64,000 nucleotides of DNA. Origin: Trichoderma breve (lineage: Eukaryota; Ascomycota; Sordariomycetes; Hypocreales; Hypocreaceae). Each line of letters begins with the position of its first letter. Position 1 is the first letter of the stretch. The notes beneath the pieces are model-generated. The model saw nothing but the letters and a program-made list of their open reading frames with translations. It was not told the origin of the DNA and made no database searches. Shown piece after piece: positions 34,401-48,239 of the stretch. The stretch lies in assembly GCF_028502605.1 (NCBI RefSeq), contig NC_079236.1, forward strand, positions 1,736,001 to 1,800,000. The letters run 5' to 3'. The position numbers and the translations under genes are program-made.

Positions 34401-37400
34401 CGGTCAGCCCGGTTTTTCAAAGGCCTCGTCTTTGCTAAACGGCTCAGAGAGCGACCGCCTCTCCCTCAGCAATCTCGCAGAAGCTACTAAGCACAGCTGC
34501 ACATCTCAAGATGATCATTCTAGACAGGCCTGTCTCTTACACACATTGCATCTACTCCATCGCTTCGTCATTGCTCATGGTGTGTATAAGCAACCAGCTG
34601 GTCTACATCAAATCATCTCGGCCATACACGATTATGCACTCTCTCCGTCTCTCAGAATCTTATTAACCAGCTCCCTTTCCTCCGAAAATACACACACAAC
34701 AATGACAAGCCCACTATTGTTTGTACAACAAATCCCACTACTGAGTAGCTGCCTGCTCATGTTGCATATTGTGGGTCATGGGATTTAACCTTGCCAGGCA
34801 TTTGAGCCTTGGAACCCGATCATGTTGGAAGTTGCAAAAGCGTACTGCGTGCCCCAGTCTCAATTGCTTTTTTTATCTTTGTTCAAGCCACAGAGACGGG
34901 GGCTTTCTTCTTCTCTCGGCTTCTACACTCGGATACATGGCATTATTACCCAAATGACAGTTCACAAATGCAGTCCAGCTCGCAAGCCACCATGTCTTCC
35001 AATTACGGGTGAGAGTCAGCGGGATCAGCCATCAAGGACAGAGCACGTCATACATCCCAAAACCACCTGCTACACCGAGTTATTCTCTCGACGGGATCTC
35101 TTTTCCTGCCTTTAAGTAGTTAATTGTCTTGGCATTGCTCCCCCGCAGCTTGGTGTGTAGTACCAGGCCTTCGGATCATCGCCCCCTGGTCTTCCGATAT
35201 GGTCAAGCTTTTTGTGATACAACGGCTGAACTCTCTCAAACCTAAGACGAAGATTATATCGATTTATACCGTCGTTGAATTTGCAAAATCACATGGCTCA
35301 GTCGTTGATTTGGATAGCGGCATGGTTATACTTCCCGCGTCCATCATGTGGTTAGGCGTGTTGGCACGAAATTTCATCGAGGCCCATTTGTGGAACATAT
35401 TTCCCTTTTTCGATCACACACACATCTCCTCACCAAAGTTCAGGATGCTAGCAGTTGGGCACTCACCAACGTCGAATGCTATTTTTTTGCTCCCTCTTTT
35501 GCATCCAAAGTTATCTCGGGCTCCCTGAGCATTCCCGTTCATACACTGACACCTCTCCACCCACAATTCGAAATGGTGTGGGAAAGCACAGTTCTCGCCC
35601 ACACACGACATGATACCGGTATCAAACCAAGTCACGCGTATACGGTATATTTTTCAGCGGCTTTGGGGCGTACAAGTACATTAGCTCTGATTTGTCCATT
35701 TGCAACCCTCGCGATGGGAAGCAACTCTGATTGGCCGCTTTTGACGAATCAATGAGGCTGTTCTCCTCCCTTCTCCCAAGGGAACAAGAGGGCTTTGCTT
35801 TTTGCAGGTCTAGAACGGGTATAGACATCGCGGCATTGATTCCCCGAGCTCAGTCGAGTCCTGCAGAGAGATAACTTTTCTGCTGCAGCTAAGCTCGCCG
35901 GCGCGACGCAAGGCGCAACCCGGATTGTGACAAGCTGAGACAGTGAAAAACGGCCGTCTGTACTCCGTACGCCATACTCCGTAGGGGGGCATATTGGTAT
36001 GTTTCCCTCCTAGGTAAGTAGCTATACAAATATGTCTCACTTTCTCTCCGGTCTGGCGGCACGGGTGCAAGGGAAAGACCGTTATTCATGTTCGTGCAAC
36101 ATTCTCCGCTCTCTGAATCGAATCGGTACTACTACTGGATAGGAAAACCCGCCATTGGCCAGCGATACGCAAACCTGGCCTTTCGAACCAACCTCCGGCC
36201 ATGGCGGGCCGGTGCTTGTGCTTGCCTGCTATTGGGATTGGTAGTCTGACAAGGTACACAGCGAAAGGGCCAACCCCAACCCAGACTCTTACCGCCTCGC
36301 AACGAGCTAGAGGTGGCTGGTGTCTTTGCTACTAATTGCTTGCTACCACTACACTCAGAATAAGCTAATAATGAACAAGCAGTAAAATGACTTGAGAACC
36401 TCCACAAGATAATGGTGCTCCTGCGAAGGACTAGTACATGCCGAATCAAGATAGATACCGATCTCGTCTTGATTATCAAGCATCACAGCAAATGCCATAA
36501 GACAACGTCAGTGTCAGCATCTAGCTCCATTGCTCTTCCATAATAGAGTCATATAAGCCTTGAAGTTTATAGAAGATGTTATCAAGGGTTTTAGCCCATG
36601 TAATCTTGTTGATAACCGACTACAGCCGACGGTGAAGGCCAATTTAGACATGGTGGCAGATACTAGAGAACTGTAGGCCCATCCTCCGACGAAGCAGCCT
36701 TTTCCATTCAAGGTATCTCTGGTCGTTGCGAGAGAGTCATCTTCGTAATGCTGTAGCGTGTCCTTCTTCAACTGGCACTTCGGACTGGCTAGCGGTGATG
36801 CTTCTGAAGCTGCCCATAGGGAGTTTATCTTTAACCTCTTTTCTTTTAAGACTAGTATATGAGTTGTGACAGGTGGCTCAATGAATCATTATGTCCAGTC
36901 TTTGCATAAAACGCCTAGAAACAAAGTATATGTTGCCTTTGAGGTACACTAGCAGCAAGGGTCGTTGAGCAAGACGGATGGAATTTTTGATAATCAGTTG
37001 CAGACGAAATCTGTGCCAAAGACCCCAAGATATAAAGCTCCGGGAGGACACAGTGAAGAGAAATAACACGGTCCTTGTTAAATATGAACATGGCAAGAGT
37101 GATTTGTCCTTTTTCCCATTGTTTTGAGCTGAGCTGAAAGCAACTCAATCTAGGCTTGTCATAAGCCCCATTAGACGACTTTAGATGCCCTTACAAGCAT
37201 ATCAGGGCATTTTCAAAGTCATGAATGACTCAATGCGCATGAAAGAGATATCATGAAAGTAGGGAAATTACCAGAGGAGAGGTACTAGTAGTATATATCT
37301 CCAAATCATTCAAGGCCCGAATAGATATGCCATCAATCCCGGTAGAACAAGAGCCATGTCACTAGCACCCTCACCGAGATATCACGGCACAATGAACTAA

Positions 37401-38038
37401 AGTACCTACCTCATGTTTAATTCGACGGTCACTTGACCATGACTAGAGATCCGTTCAAGACACAAGCAACGTCAGATATTAAATCCAGACCCTTGCGAGA
37501 TCTTTTCCTCTCACGTGTCCAAGAGAAATATCCAAAGCCCACCCCATTTCAAAGAATCTACATACTGATTCGACTCCCCCCCGCCTCCAGCCAACCAGCT
37601 CCATCGACCCCATCGACCCGACTCCACCTCAGCCTTGCGGCTTAACGGCTTATCTAACCCTCCCCGCCACACGCCCAGCCACACGATGCCTCTCCAGTAC
37701 TAAGCAAAGAGAGCCTATCACGGACCAGACGCCTTTGGGCACGCAACCAAAAGCTCCCTCCCGCCGGCCGCATCTCCATCCCGTCAGCTTTGCACAGACG
37801 CAAACGCACATTGGCAGCCTCAGCCTCGTTTCCGACTTTTGCTTTCCCAAGGCTCGATTTGCACCCCCCGCTTACAATCCCCCTTCGCCCATTGGCCAAT
37901 TTCTTTCCTTCTTTCGCTTTTCTGTTTAGCCTAAGACAGTTTGTATGCTGCCGTCTTGCTCCGTCTGGCGCGCTGGAGTGGTGTTGGGACTGTGAAGTGG
38001 AAAGCTGCGTCTGTTTCGCCATCGCCCTGGTGAACGAG

Positions 38039-38161
38039 GTAAGCCATTGTGGTGTCATCTTTGCCTATTACTTGTTTCCTTCTTCCATTTTCTTCTTATT
38101 CATGCTACTGTTTTTATTGGCTCATGGATTGGTTTGCTAATGTCTATTTTAATAATCACAG
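38039..38161 (+). other. Candidate 5' UTR intron of the 38420 gene
   Basis: A GAG|GTAAGC donor at 38039, a branch-like TGCTAAT near 38135 and an ATCACAG acceptor ending at 38161 bound a 123-base interval. The 258 bases after it, up to the ATG at 38420, contain no ATG. A short uORF (ATG at 37954, 16 codons) lies in the exon before it. Confidence 0.5.
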
Positions 38162-38419
38162 TTGCCCAAAGCGAGAAGAGAGAACAACCCCCATTTCTTC
38201 TCCAAGTTTCAACACCATCCACCGGCAGCCTCCCGTATCTTGCCTCCATCTACAACGCCAAACAAAAGTCATCCACCTCGAGGGCAACTATACTCCTTCG
38301 AAAGGCTCTACAGCCTCACCTCTTCCGAATAATACTTTCTCTCATCACTTTTTGCTCTACATTGCGCCATCTTAACTTCTTCCTCCTCGACTGAACCGCC
38401 ACACACCATTTCAGCCATC

Positions 38420-38579
38420 ATGTCCCAGCGACCATCTACACCCGTCAAGGTGCCGCCCTCGGCAGCAAATTACACCCCCGCAACGCTAGACCCAGACTTG
38501 CGATCGCAAATCAACACAATCCTGCTAAAAGACGGCCACGTTACCAAGTCAGTGCCGTCACTACCACCCTTCTTCTCTT

Positions 38580-38610
<31 letters not shown>

Positions 38611-38995
38611 CCCTCGCTAACATGCCCAACCGTGTAGAATCCAAGAAGCCCTCCTCCACGCCCTCAACTCCAACTCCTCCAACTGGCCCACCGCCATCCA
38701 GAACCACGCCCTGACCCTCCTCCGCTCCGGCGAAGTCACCACTTTCCCCGCCCTCCTCCGCCGCGTCCTCGACGACGTCCGCGAGGGCCAGCCATCCACA
38801 TCATCATCATCCACATCAAGCGCAAACGGCAAGTCATCTGCGACAACAAACGGCAACGGCGACACCAAGAAGACAAACGGCGCCTCCGAAAAGCTGCCTC
38901 TCGCCATCCCCACCTCCGTAATAGAAGAGGCCCTCCGCATCACGAGGGAAAGCCTCGACGCCGTCGTCGAGATCGAGGAGAAGGGCAGCGGCTAG
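38420..38995 (+). CDS. Small conserved-looking protein of unknown function, 161 aa
   Basis: Two exons (38420-38547, 38638-38995) flank a 90-nt intron with donor GTCAGT, branch GCTAAC and acceptor GTGTAG. The intron contains a (TCC)n tract. The N-terminal part, from DPDLRSQINTILLKDGHVT through IQEALLHALNSN, NHALTLLRSGEVTTFPALL and RRVLDDVREG, looks like a compact all-helical domain that continues smoothly across the splice, which supports the gene. A Ser/Thr/Asn-rich linker follows, then a second helix (SVIEEALRITRESLDAVVEIEEKG). No membrane span, signal peptide or catalytic motif is seen. I do not recognise the family; a subunit of a nuclear complex is possible but unsupported. Confidence 0.8.
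38582..38606 (+). repeat. TCC trinucleotide repeat inside an intron
   Basis: About eight TCC units in the middle of the first intron of the 38420 gene. The repeat would add pyrimidine content upstream of the branch point (GCTAAC). Confidence 0.8.
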
Positions 38996-39974
38996 CAGCC
39001 TTCTTTACCCCTTTCTCCTCCTTCTTGCATTTTCCCTCCCCCTCTTCCCCCTCCTCCTCCTCAACCTCCATCCTCGACAAAGAAGCGTGTCTCAACACCA
39101 TCGACCGCAAAGACACCTCGCCAAGGCATATTTAAAACAGGGCGCGCACGTTCGGAATAGTTTTTTTGTTCACTTCTTTTTTTTTTCCTTTAACCAAGGC
39201 TTTTTTGCTTTTATTTCCTGCTTGATTATACTGTGATATAGATAAAGGGGATGGGAGATGGGTTTGGGGGGAACATAGTTGCTTTTCTTTCTTCCTTCGT
39301 CCTCTTCCTTTTTTTCCGCACAAGTTGGAGGAGCATGGTACGTTATATACGAAATGAGCTATCAAGGCGCGTATGAGGAAATATGATACCGGCCATGCAA
39401 CTATATAAGTTTGTTCAGAGCCATACTAGCTTTTACGAAATAATCCAGCCTCCCTGGTAAAACAATCCAGATGCTTCACACTCACATGAGTTCATTTCTT
39501 AACACCTGAGAAGCTCCCATCTCTAGCGGGATGCTACTTACATACATACAAATAGTTAGCAAACCTCGTCGATTTTCACAAAAGATTCAAACACCAAGGC
39601 ACTGCGTCTCTTATTGTTTACCAAATCAATTGCATTCGTCTATCAAGCTAACGTAACCCTAATCTTGTGGTCCTAGATCCCAGTAGTCACCCATCCTCAA
39701 CTGAATTTCGTGTCCTGGGAATGTCTTGATGGCTGAGTCTGTAACGCCACACCCTGAGCAAACCTCCCCTCGCTCTTCTGCAACTCTAATCATTCTACCG
39801 CCCTCTTGGGTCGAAATAGTGTGCCACCCGATGCCGTGAATTAGACTCCTACCCGACCAACTTCGGGCTGATGGATGCAGATGTAGGAGGAAGCTCTTTT
39901 TTTATATTTCTTTTTTCCTTTCAAATACAAGGGATCCAGGGTGCTGTTTCTTTATTGCCCATGGCCACCATACT
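38996..39974. other. Convergent intergenic region before CDC48
   Basis: About 1 kb between the ends of two genes that read toward each other. T-rich and CT-rich tracts near 39000-39060, 39160-39190 and 39898-39920. No gene seen. Confidence 0.55.
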
Positions 39975-42749
<2,775 letters not shown>

Positions 42750-44154
42750 GGTGTCGGATGACGGCTGTGTTCACGACGATGTGGGGTGAGAACAGGACCA
42801 AGGCCGGGGCTCGAGGAAACGAAGAAAGAAAAGAATACGCAGATGCTACCTCCTCAAAGCTGGTCTGAGAAAGAAGGAGGAGAAGGAGAGTTGATTCTTG
42901 ATCTTGTAATCGGGGAGAGAATGGTATGAAGGAGAGAAGGTTAAAGCTAGAGGTGTCCAGAGAGAGTTCCCATAGATCTGGCACACAAGGCCTAAACGTA
43001 GCCACGGGCACCCACACGCCCCCGGAGCAGAGGGGCACGGGCCAATGACAGCGCGCGCTGCCCTGAGCGGAGCGGAATATCATTGATGCAGGGGGCCTTT
43101 GAGCGCTACCGGCTCATGGGTTACTGGGCGAGGCTGCGCTGTGGCCGCCAACAGTGGAATCTTCTGCCGACTTCCACTGAAAGAGCGCCAGGCAACTGGG
43201 GACGCGCAACAGGCTACCAGTGGCATGTACCGGCAAGGTCGCTAATCAGCGCCCACACACACAGTGACTCCCTGCCCACAGCGTACGATGACGAGCTGCA
43301 GCCTGGGCAGAGCTGATCGAATAAGCAGCTGGTTTGCACGTATTGCCACAGGACTGGAGGCATCTACCAGCTTCTATTTGCCCCCTGATAGCGTTGCGAT
43401 AACCCAATTTGAACGTTTTGATACTGTCAATTAATTGTATTGCCTCGCTGCGACAAACGTGGAAAGTACCCGACTACCTACAAGTACTAAGGTAACCTTG
43501 ATGTCCGCCAGCGTTGACATGGGTCCTGGTATTGTGATGAAGTCATCCTGAAGTATCTATTGACTCCATACATCTTTGTTACTAAGCAGATGCCGAGGCC
43601 ATCGTAACGTCTCACAAGACTTGCATTCTACTGTTGTGAAGCGTCCTCGAGTAAATCTTCATTGATCAACTATTTTGCTGTTTAGGAGGAGTAGATTCAG
43701 GTATTAACATTGAATGTCTACCTAGCTGATTTGTTGTAGCTTCCGTGATTCTCCTCGTGGCGCGCGTTCGGCTTTGTTTCCCGCCGCCACTGAACCTTGC
43801 ATGCTGTAAGCATGATCCATATGCATCTCTTGTCTAAAGCATCAAACCAGCCTCCTCCCAGCATCCCATCAGCGTATCTGATTACATGCATTGAGCAATT
43901 ACCAGGCATCCAAACTTCGGTCACCCTCATCATATTCCATTGGCTGGCCTCTTGATTTCCAATTCGTCGCCTGCTCTCTCCCCATGTCGTCTACCCTGTA
44001 ATATTTTGTAAACCCGTGGGGCAACCCTATGTGCTTTAGAAAAGAACATGTTAAGCCTGCTATCAGAAACGGCAAATCGGAGAAGCGCACGGAGTCTGTG
44101 AATCCACAGCAAAAAAGTAGAGACTATAGGTATCATCCGCGCTTACTAAACGTC
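42750..44154. other. Intergenic region: CDC48 promoter and KTI12 3' flank
   Basis: About 1.4 kb between two minus-strand genes. The CDC48 leader is purine-rich on the plus strand to about 42970 and has no minus-strand ATG for about 220 bases. No gene, RNA or repeat is seen in the rest. Confidence 0.55.
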
Positions 44155-45241
44155 TCATTCATTCTCAAATGCGTTATTGAGGTAGTTGACAAATGACTCC
44201 CTCAACGAGTCGGCAGCCATGTTGGTCACCTTCTCCAGTCCAATCCCCCCTCTATTCAAACCCATAAAGGCTCTTCGATGCCTCTGCAGCTCCGGCAAGC
44301 CAATCTTTCTCGCCGGCAGCTCAACGACAAGCTCTTTCTTGCCACCGCTAAGAGAGACTTTGACCTCGCCGCCGCCATCATCGCCCTGTTGGTCCAGGAT
44401 TCGCTTCACAATGTCCTGCGTTTCACGATCCAGCATGTACAGGTAATCGCCACTCGCATCGCGCCCTCGGGGCTCCGTAGCCTGGTTTGGCCTGATGATT
44501 TTGCGGCCGTCTCCCGCAACGGCCTCCCAAAGAGAGTCAAACGTCTTCTTGACCTGCTCGTCATCGTCCTCCCATATAATCGTAAATAGAGGACTATCCC
44601 AGCGAGTCATGGGATTAGGCTCTTCATGTCGAAAGACGAGGTTCTCCCAGTTTGCAGGCTCATACGGCTCTGCAATGTCGCCCGTTGTGTCGGCCCCCTC
44701 CTCATCAGCCGTAGTCTGGCTTCGTTTTAGCCTGTCTTCGTTAACCTGCTGCGCGCGGTCTTTGGAGCATCCAATCTGTAATATGCAGCTCGGCGTTCGA
44801 ACGGCTTTCGCCTCGCAGTGTAGCTGGTACCGCCAGCCTTTGATGTAATTCAGGCCATCGAGGATGACAATGTCCTTGTCGCTCAGCACTCTCTTTACGG
44901 CGCCGTAAATGGCCGCCCTCGCATCCTTTTCGCTGGCGTTGGCCGATCTTGTATGCACCGGCACCGTGGAGAGGTCGTACACGGATCGCGATATTGAAAG
45001 CGAGTCGTCTGATATCAGGTGCAGCCTGTACTTTGTTCCGGGGATGCGCTCGGCGAGGTAATCATGCAGTTGCTTCGCCCGTGTCGACTTGCCCGACGTG
45101 GGCAGTCCCGTGAGGATGATGAGCTATAGAGAAACGCATGGCGACCATGTTAAAATGGGAACCCCCTCATTTTTTTACAGAGTGATGGTGACGATGGGCT
45201 TGCGTGTGGAATGACGCAGCGAGTAACGTACGTACCGGCAT
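44155..45241 (-). CDS. kti12: Kti12, Elongator-associated P-loop protein
   Basis: A P-loop ATPase related to the tRNA-Sec kinase PSTK. It binds tRNA and supports Elongator-dependent wobble-uridine modification. Two coding exons: 45241-45236 (Met-Pro only) and 45123-44155, with a 112-nt intron (GTACGT...TATAG). The product is 324 aa. The two-codon exon is needed to begin the family's N terminus, MPLIILTGLPTSGKSTRA, with the P-loop GLPTSGKST at residues 8-16. Further family blocks are DIVILDGLNYIKGWRYQLHC and EPNPMTRWDSPLFTI. The C-terminal LGLNRGG-like region (FMGLNRGGIGLEKV) and NYLNNAFE ending are also typical. No other in-frame ATG would keep the P-loop. Family call is secure; the start exon is inferred. 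Confidence 0.93.
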
Positions 45242-46193
45242 CTTGTTGCCGAGCTCAAGGACTTCTTTGTGATGCTGTCGTTACTGGTTTATGTGGGGGG
45301 AAGAGGAATTTTGTGTGGCAGAGCTCTTAGTCGGCCTAGTGTAAATTTTTTGGTGGTGAGATACGACAAGTAACGTCACTCGTCACAGTAGTAAAGGCGT
45401 CCATCTCGCTGATGGATGATCTTCGCACATACATAGCCTCAACTAATTAAACAGCCGCAGCGGGTAAGAATAAGAAAAAAAAGTCTTTGTTCGGGTACGC
45501 CGTCCTGAAAGGGCCAAGCTGGACAATATATCAAACAAGAGACTGACGAAACATGACTCCTATTTCTCTCAAGCCTATCTCGCGGCTGCTGCACCGCCTC
45601 ACGGCCTACTGAAAAGGCCCATTCCATTCGAGCAGGATGCAAATCCTTCTGCCGGAGGTCGGCAGCACGGAGGACGGACCGCCGAAGAACGGGCGCTAAC
45701 TCATGCCTGGCTAGGGGACTTGGAGAGATCAAGAGAGATGGCGCTTTTCCGCATCAGGAAATCGATTCAATCTGGCCAATCAGACGTGTGTTCCTGGAAG
45801 CGACGAGGCCTCAGGCTTATCGAACCTATTTCAGAGATGGCCATTCGAGGAGTGTTGCAATTGCTCGTTTTCAGCCTAACAGGATGCCGGTATCCGTAGC
45901 GTTCATGGTTATGGAGAAGCTTACAGGTAAACGCGTAACTGGCCTTGATGAAAATGAAAAGTTATATAACTTGGGGTTTGGTTGCTTGTTTGAGAGAGTC
46001 CATCTCAGAACATCAGCAACCTCAGAACACAATTGAATAGGAGACTCAAGATATACTTTTGTCTTGTCTTTGAAAACAATACTAGTAATATTGGTTATTA
46101 TATTATTGTATTCCTTCCCACCTCTCCTACTTCAATTTACATAGCCAACTCATTTCAACTCAACTCCCCCCTTTACACATTACACAACCAACC
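45242..46193. other. Divergent promoter region, KTI12 / membrane protein
   Basis: About 950 bases between two genes that read away from each other. It includes an AT-rich stretch at about 46050-46150 immediately before the + strand gene. The small frames here (82 and 97 codons) have no recognisable feature. Confidence 0.5.
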
Positions 46194-46982
46194 ATGGGCC
46201 GCCCTCTCCAATCATACGATGACATTGCCATCGCCGAACTCGCATTCTATCTCTTCGCCCTAGCAGGAGGCATCTTCCTCTGCCTCAAGCATGGCTTCGC
46301 CAAAAACGCCGGCTTCCGAGCACTCATCATCCTCTCCCTCGCCCGTATCATCGGTGCCTGTCTTCGCCTGGCAACGATTTCCTCTCCAGACAACATCAAC
46401 CTCTACATTGGTTGGATGACACTCGAAGGCATTGGTTTGGCGCCTCTCATCATGCTTGCTCTTGGTCTCCTCACTCGTGTTTTCGAGTCCATCCAGACCA
46501 AAGGCCGCACCCTCATCCGACCCCAGCACCAGAAGTTCGTTGAGCTTCTCATGCTCCTCGCCATTATCCTCCTTATTGTGGGTGGCACCGAGTCTGACTT
46601 CACCATTGTCGATGGCAAGCCAAAGGTCAAATATTCCACTGTCAGCCACGCTGCCGAGGGCATTCTGGTGGCCATCACGGCTCTCTTGGCCTTTGCCATT
46701 GTCCTCGCCATCCTCAACCAGAGCCATGTTGGCGCCGGCGAACACCGAATCATCTTCACCGTGGCCGTTTGCTTCCCGCTTATTCTCGTGCGCCTCGCAT
46801 ACTCGTGCCTCCTCATCTTCGGTGGCATTACTTCCACTCCTTGGCTCTATCTCGGCATGTCCTCTCTCATGGAGATGATTGTTACTCTCTTATCGGAAAT
46901 CCTTGGGTTCAACCTGGACAAGGTCGTGCCTCAACCAGTCCCGCGAAGCGATGAGGAGATGCAAGCTTTTAGCAGTAAGTAG
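46194..46982 (+). CDS. Seven-span fungal membrane protein, unknown function
   Basis: Single exon, 262 aa, mostly hydrophobic. About seven membrane spans can be read: near residues 11-30 (IAELAFYLFALAGGIFLCL), 41-58, 69-96 with a GWMTLEGIGLAPLIMLALGL block, 115-132 (LLMLLAIILLIVGG), 155-175, 188-212 and 218-240. The C terminus is short and polar. The layout matches a large fungus-specific family of receptor-like membrane proteins (I believe DUF7702), but that family name is from memory. There is no GPCR or transporter motif I can name. The ATG follows a run of C/A and begins the first span. A perfect GTAAGT donor overlaps the last codons, so a slightly different spliced C terminus is possible. 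Confidence 0.82.
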   Translation: MGRPLQSYDDIAIAELAFYLFALAGGIFLCLKHGFAKNAGFRALIILSLARIIGACLRLATISSPDNINLYIGWMTLEGIGLAPLIMLALGLLTRVFESIQTKGRTLIRPQHQKFVELLMLLAIILLIVGGTESDFTIVDGKPKVKYSTVSHAAEGILVAITALLAFAIVLAILNQSHVGAGEHRIIFTVAVCFPLILVRLAYSCLLIFGGITSTPWLYLGMSSLMEMIVTLLSEILGFNLDKVVPQPVPRSDEEMQAFSSK

Positions 46983-47391
46983 GAGAACTGCTTTGAAGGG
47001 GTCTGCAATTGATGGGGTTTTCAGGATGGATTACTAAGGGCGAACAAAGGTTACAATAGGATCAGCGCGGAACGGCAATGGGATGATTAGAGAAATACCC
47101 CTTTGATATTTGACTCGGTATAGCTTGGCATAAAGAGCTTAGATTGTTTCATTCTTTCACAAACAGTATCAGTTTTCTAGAATAAATTAGTTTCTGACTT
47201 TGACTTTATTTGATCTGATTGGTGTTGTTTATTGAAGCTTATCATGGTAGAAATGCATAAAGCCAATATCCCATGTGGTATATGTGTGTATCTAAAACAA
47301 GGTATTTGAAAAGCAGAAAAGGAATCTCCAAGTATCACTCGAATAGCCAAAACTAGCAACATTGACGCCATAGTATTGCTTTGCGTCCACT
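46983..47391. other. Convergent intergenic region
   Basis: About 410 AT-rich bases between two genes that read toward each other; holds their 3' ends. Nothing else seen. Confidence 0.6.
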
Positions 47392-48239
47392 CTACATGAC
47401 CGCGCAGCAAGCCTTTTCCAGCTTTTGCAGGAGGAGCGGAATAAGGCCATCGGCCGTCTCCTCCTCTTGTTCTTGATGTTGTTGGTGATGCTGCGGAGGT
47501 CGGTGCTGGCCACCGTGCTGTTGCTGTCCATGGTGAGGAGGCTGGTATTGATCTTGGTGGCCTCCATACCCGCCGTGCTGTGGCGGGATAGGCTCTCCGC
47601 CCTGGAGGTTGATGTATATCCTGCCGGCATTCTCCTCTGTGCTGTACTGGAGGCCCAGTTCGCGACACAGCTCCTCCACCTTGGGCTTGAGCTTCTGAAC
47701 GTGGTTCGACGAGTGGTTGCCCTTGCCGACAATAGCGTGCAAGTGTGTCTGGCCACGGGCCTGATCCGCGCGAATGCGCTGTTCGAGAATGCGCTCCGCC
47801 TCCTCGACGAATTGTCCATGAAGGTCGATGCTGTCGCCGTCGACACGGCCGGGGGCGTTGTTCTCGCGGAAGATGTAGTCGGAAGCCTGGCGGTTGTATT
47901 CCTTCATCTTGGCATCGTGAGCCTTGCCTTGGTTGGACAATTCCTTTGCTCTGGCACCGTCGCCATCTTCGTAAGCGCGTTTAGACTAGGCATGTCAGTC
48001 TACAGAAAGCCGTCTCTCGAGTCGCTTCAACGTACACGTTCGTAGCAGTCGCCGCGCTTGTCAGCTTCAGCACGGGCAAGGGCGCGTAGATTATCATATT
48101 CTCGCTCTACTTCTGGGTTTTCTTCGTGATGGAAGGCTGCCGTCTTTGGGTCAGCCAATTGCGCCAGGTCGAGAGGTCAGTCATCAAGGGCAACAAACGA
48201 CTTACCACGACTGCCCAATTGCGTCATAGGAATCGACAT
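47392..48239 (-). CDS. DUF1771-Smr domain protein with CaaX-like C terminus
   Basis: Smr domains are nucleic-acid-binding modules, some with endonuclease activity. Three exons (48239-48206, 48136-48036, 47985-47392) are separated by introns of 69 and 50 nt; the product is 242 aa. The DUF1771 helical segment spans about 16-78 (EYDNLRALARAEADKRGDCY, then YEDGDGARAKELSNQGK across the second intron). The Smr domain spans about 97-175, with IDLHG at 98-102, an IVGKGNHS loop near 130-137 and the end GRIYINLQG. A Gly/His/Gln/Pro-rich tail follows (about 176-225), then an amphipathic end KLEKACCAVM. The last four residues, Cys-Ala-Val-Met, fit a CaaX farnesylation box. Domain order matches fungal YPL199C-like proteins. 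Confidence 0.9.

Larger units (their letters stand above)
26488..38419. other. Gene desert of about 11.9 kb between divergent genes
   Basis: No protein domain, rRNA or convincing tRNA is seen. The longest frames (322 codons at 26477-27445, 218 at 30284-30940, 214 at 32087-32731) are compositionally odd, overlap others and match no family I know. The region has mid GC content except for an AT-rich island at about 36.4-37.3 kb. It holds seven copies of TACTCGTA/TACGAGTA, two of TACTCCGTA close together (35961, 35975) and a TACCTAGGTA palindrome near 27283. The first 370 bases are the HMT1 leader and the last 700 or so the promoter and leader of the 38420 gene. Confidence 0.6.

Noticed and set aside
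34702..34788. 28-codon frame with signal-peptide-like start
   Set aside because: Too short on its own and no donor leads to a continuing exon.
35124..35528. 134-codon plus-strand frame with a hydrophobic stretch
   Set aside because: No recognised domain, no plausible splice partners and weak start context; left unannotated.
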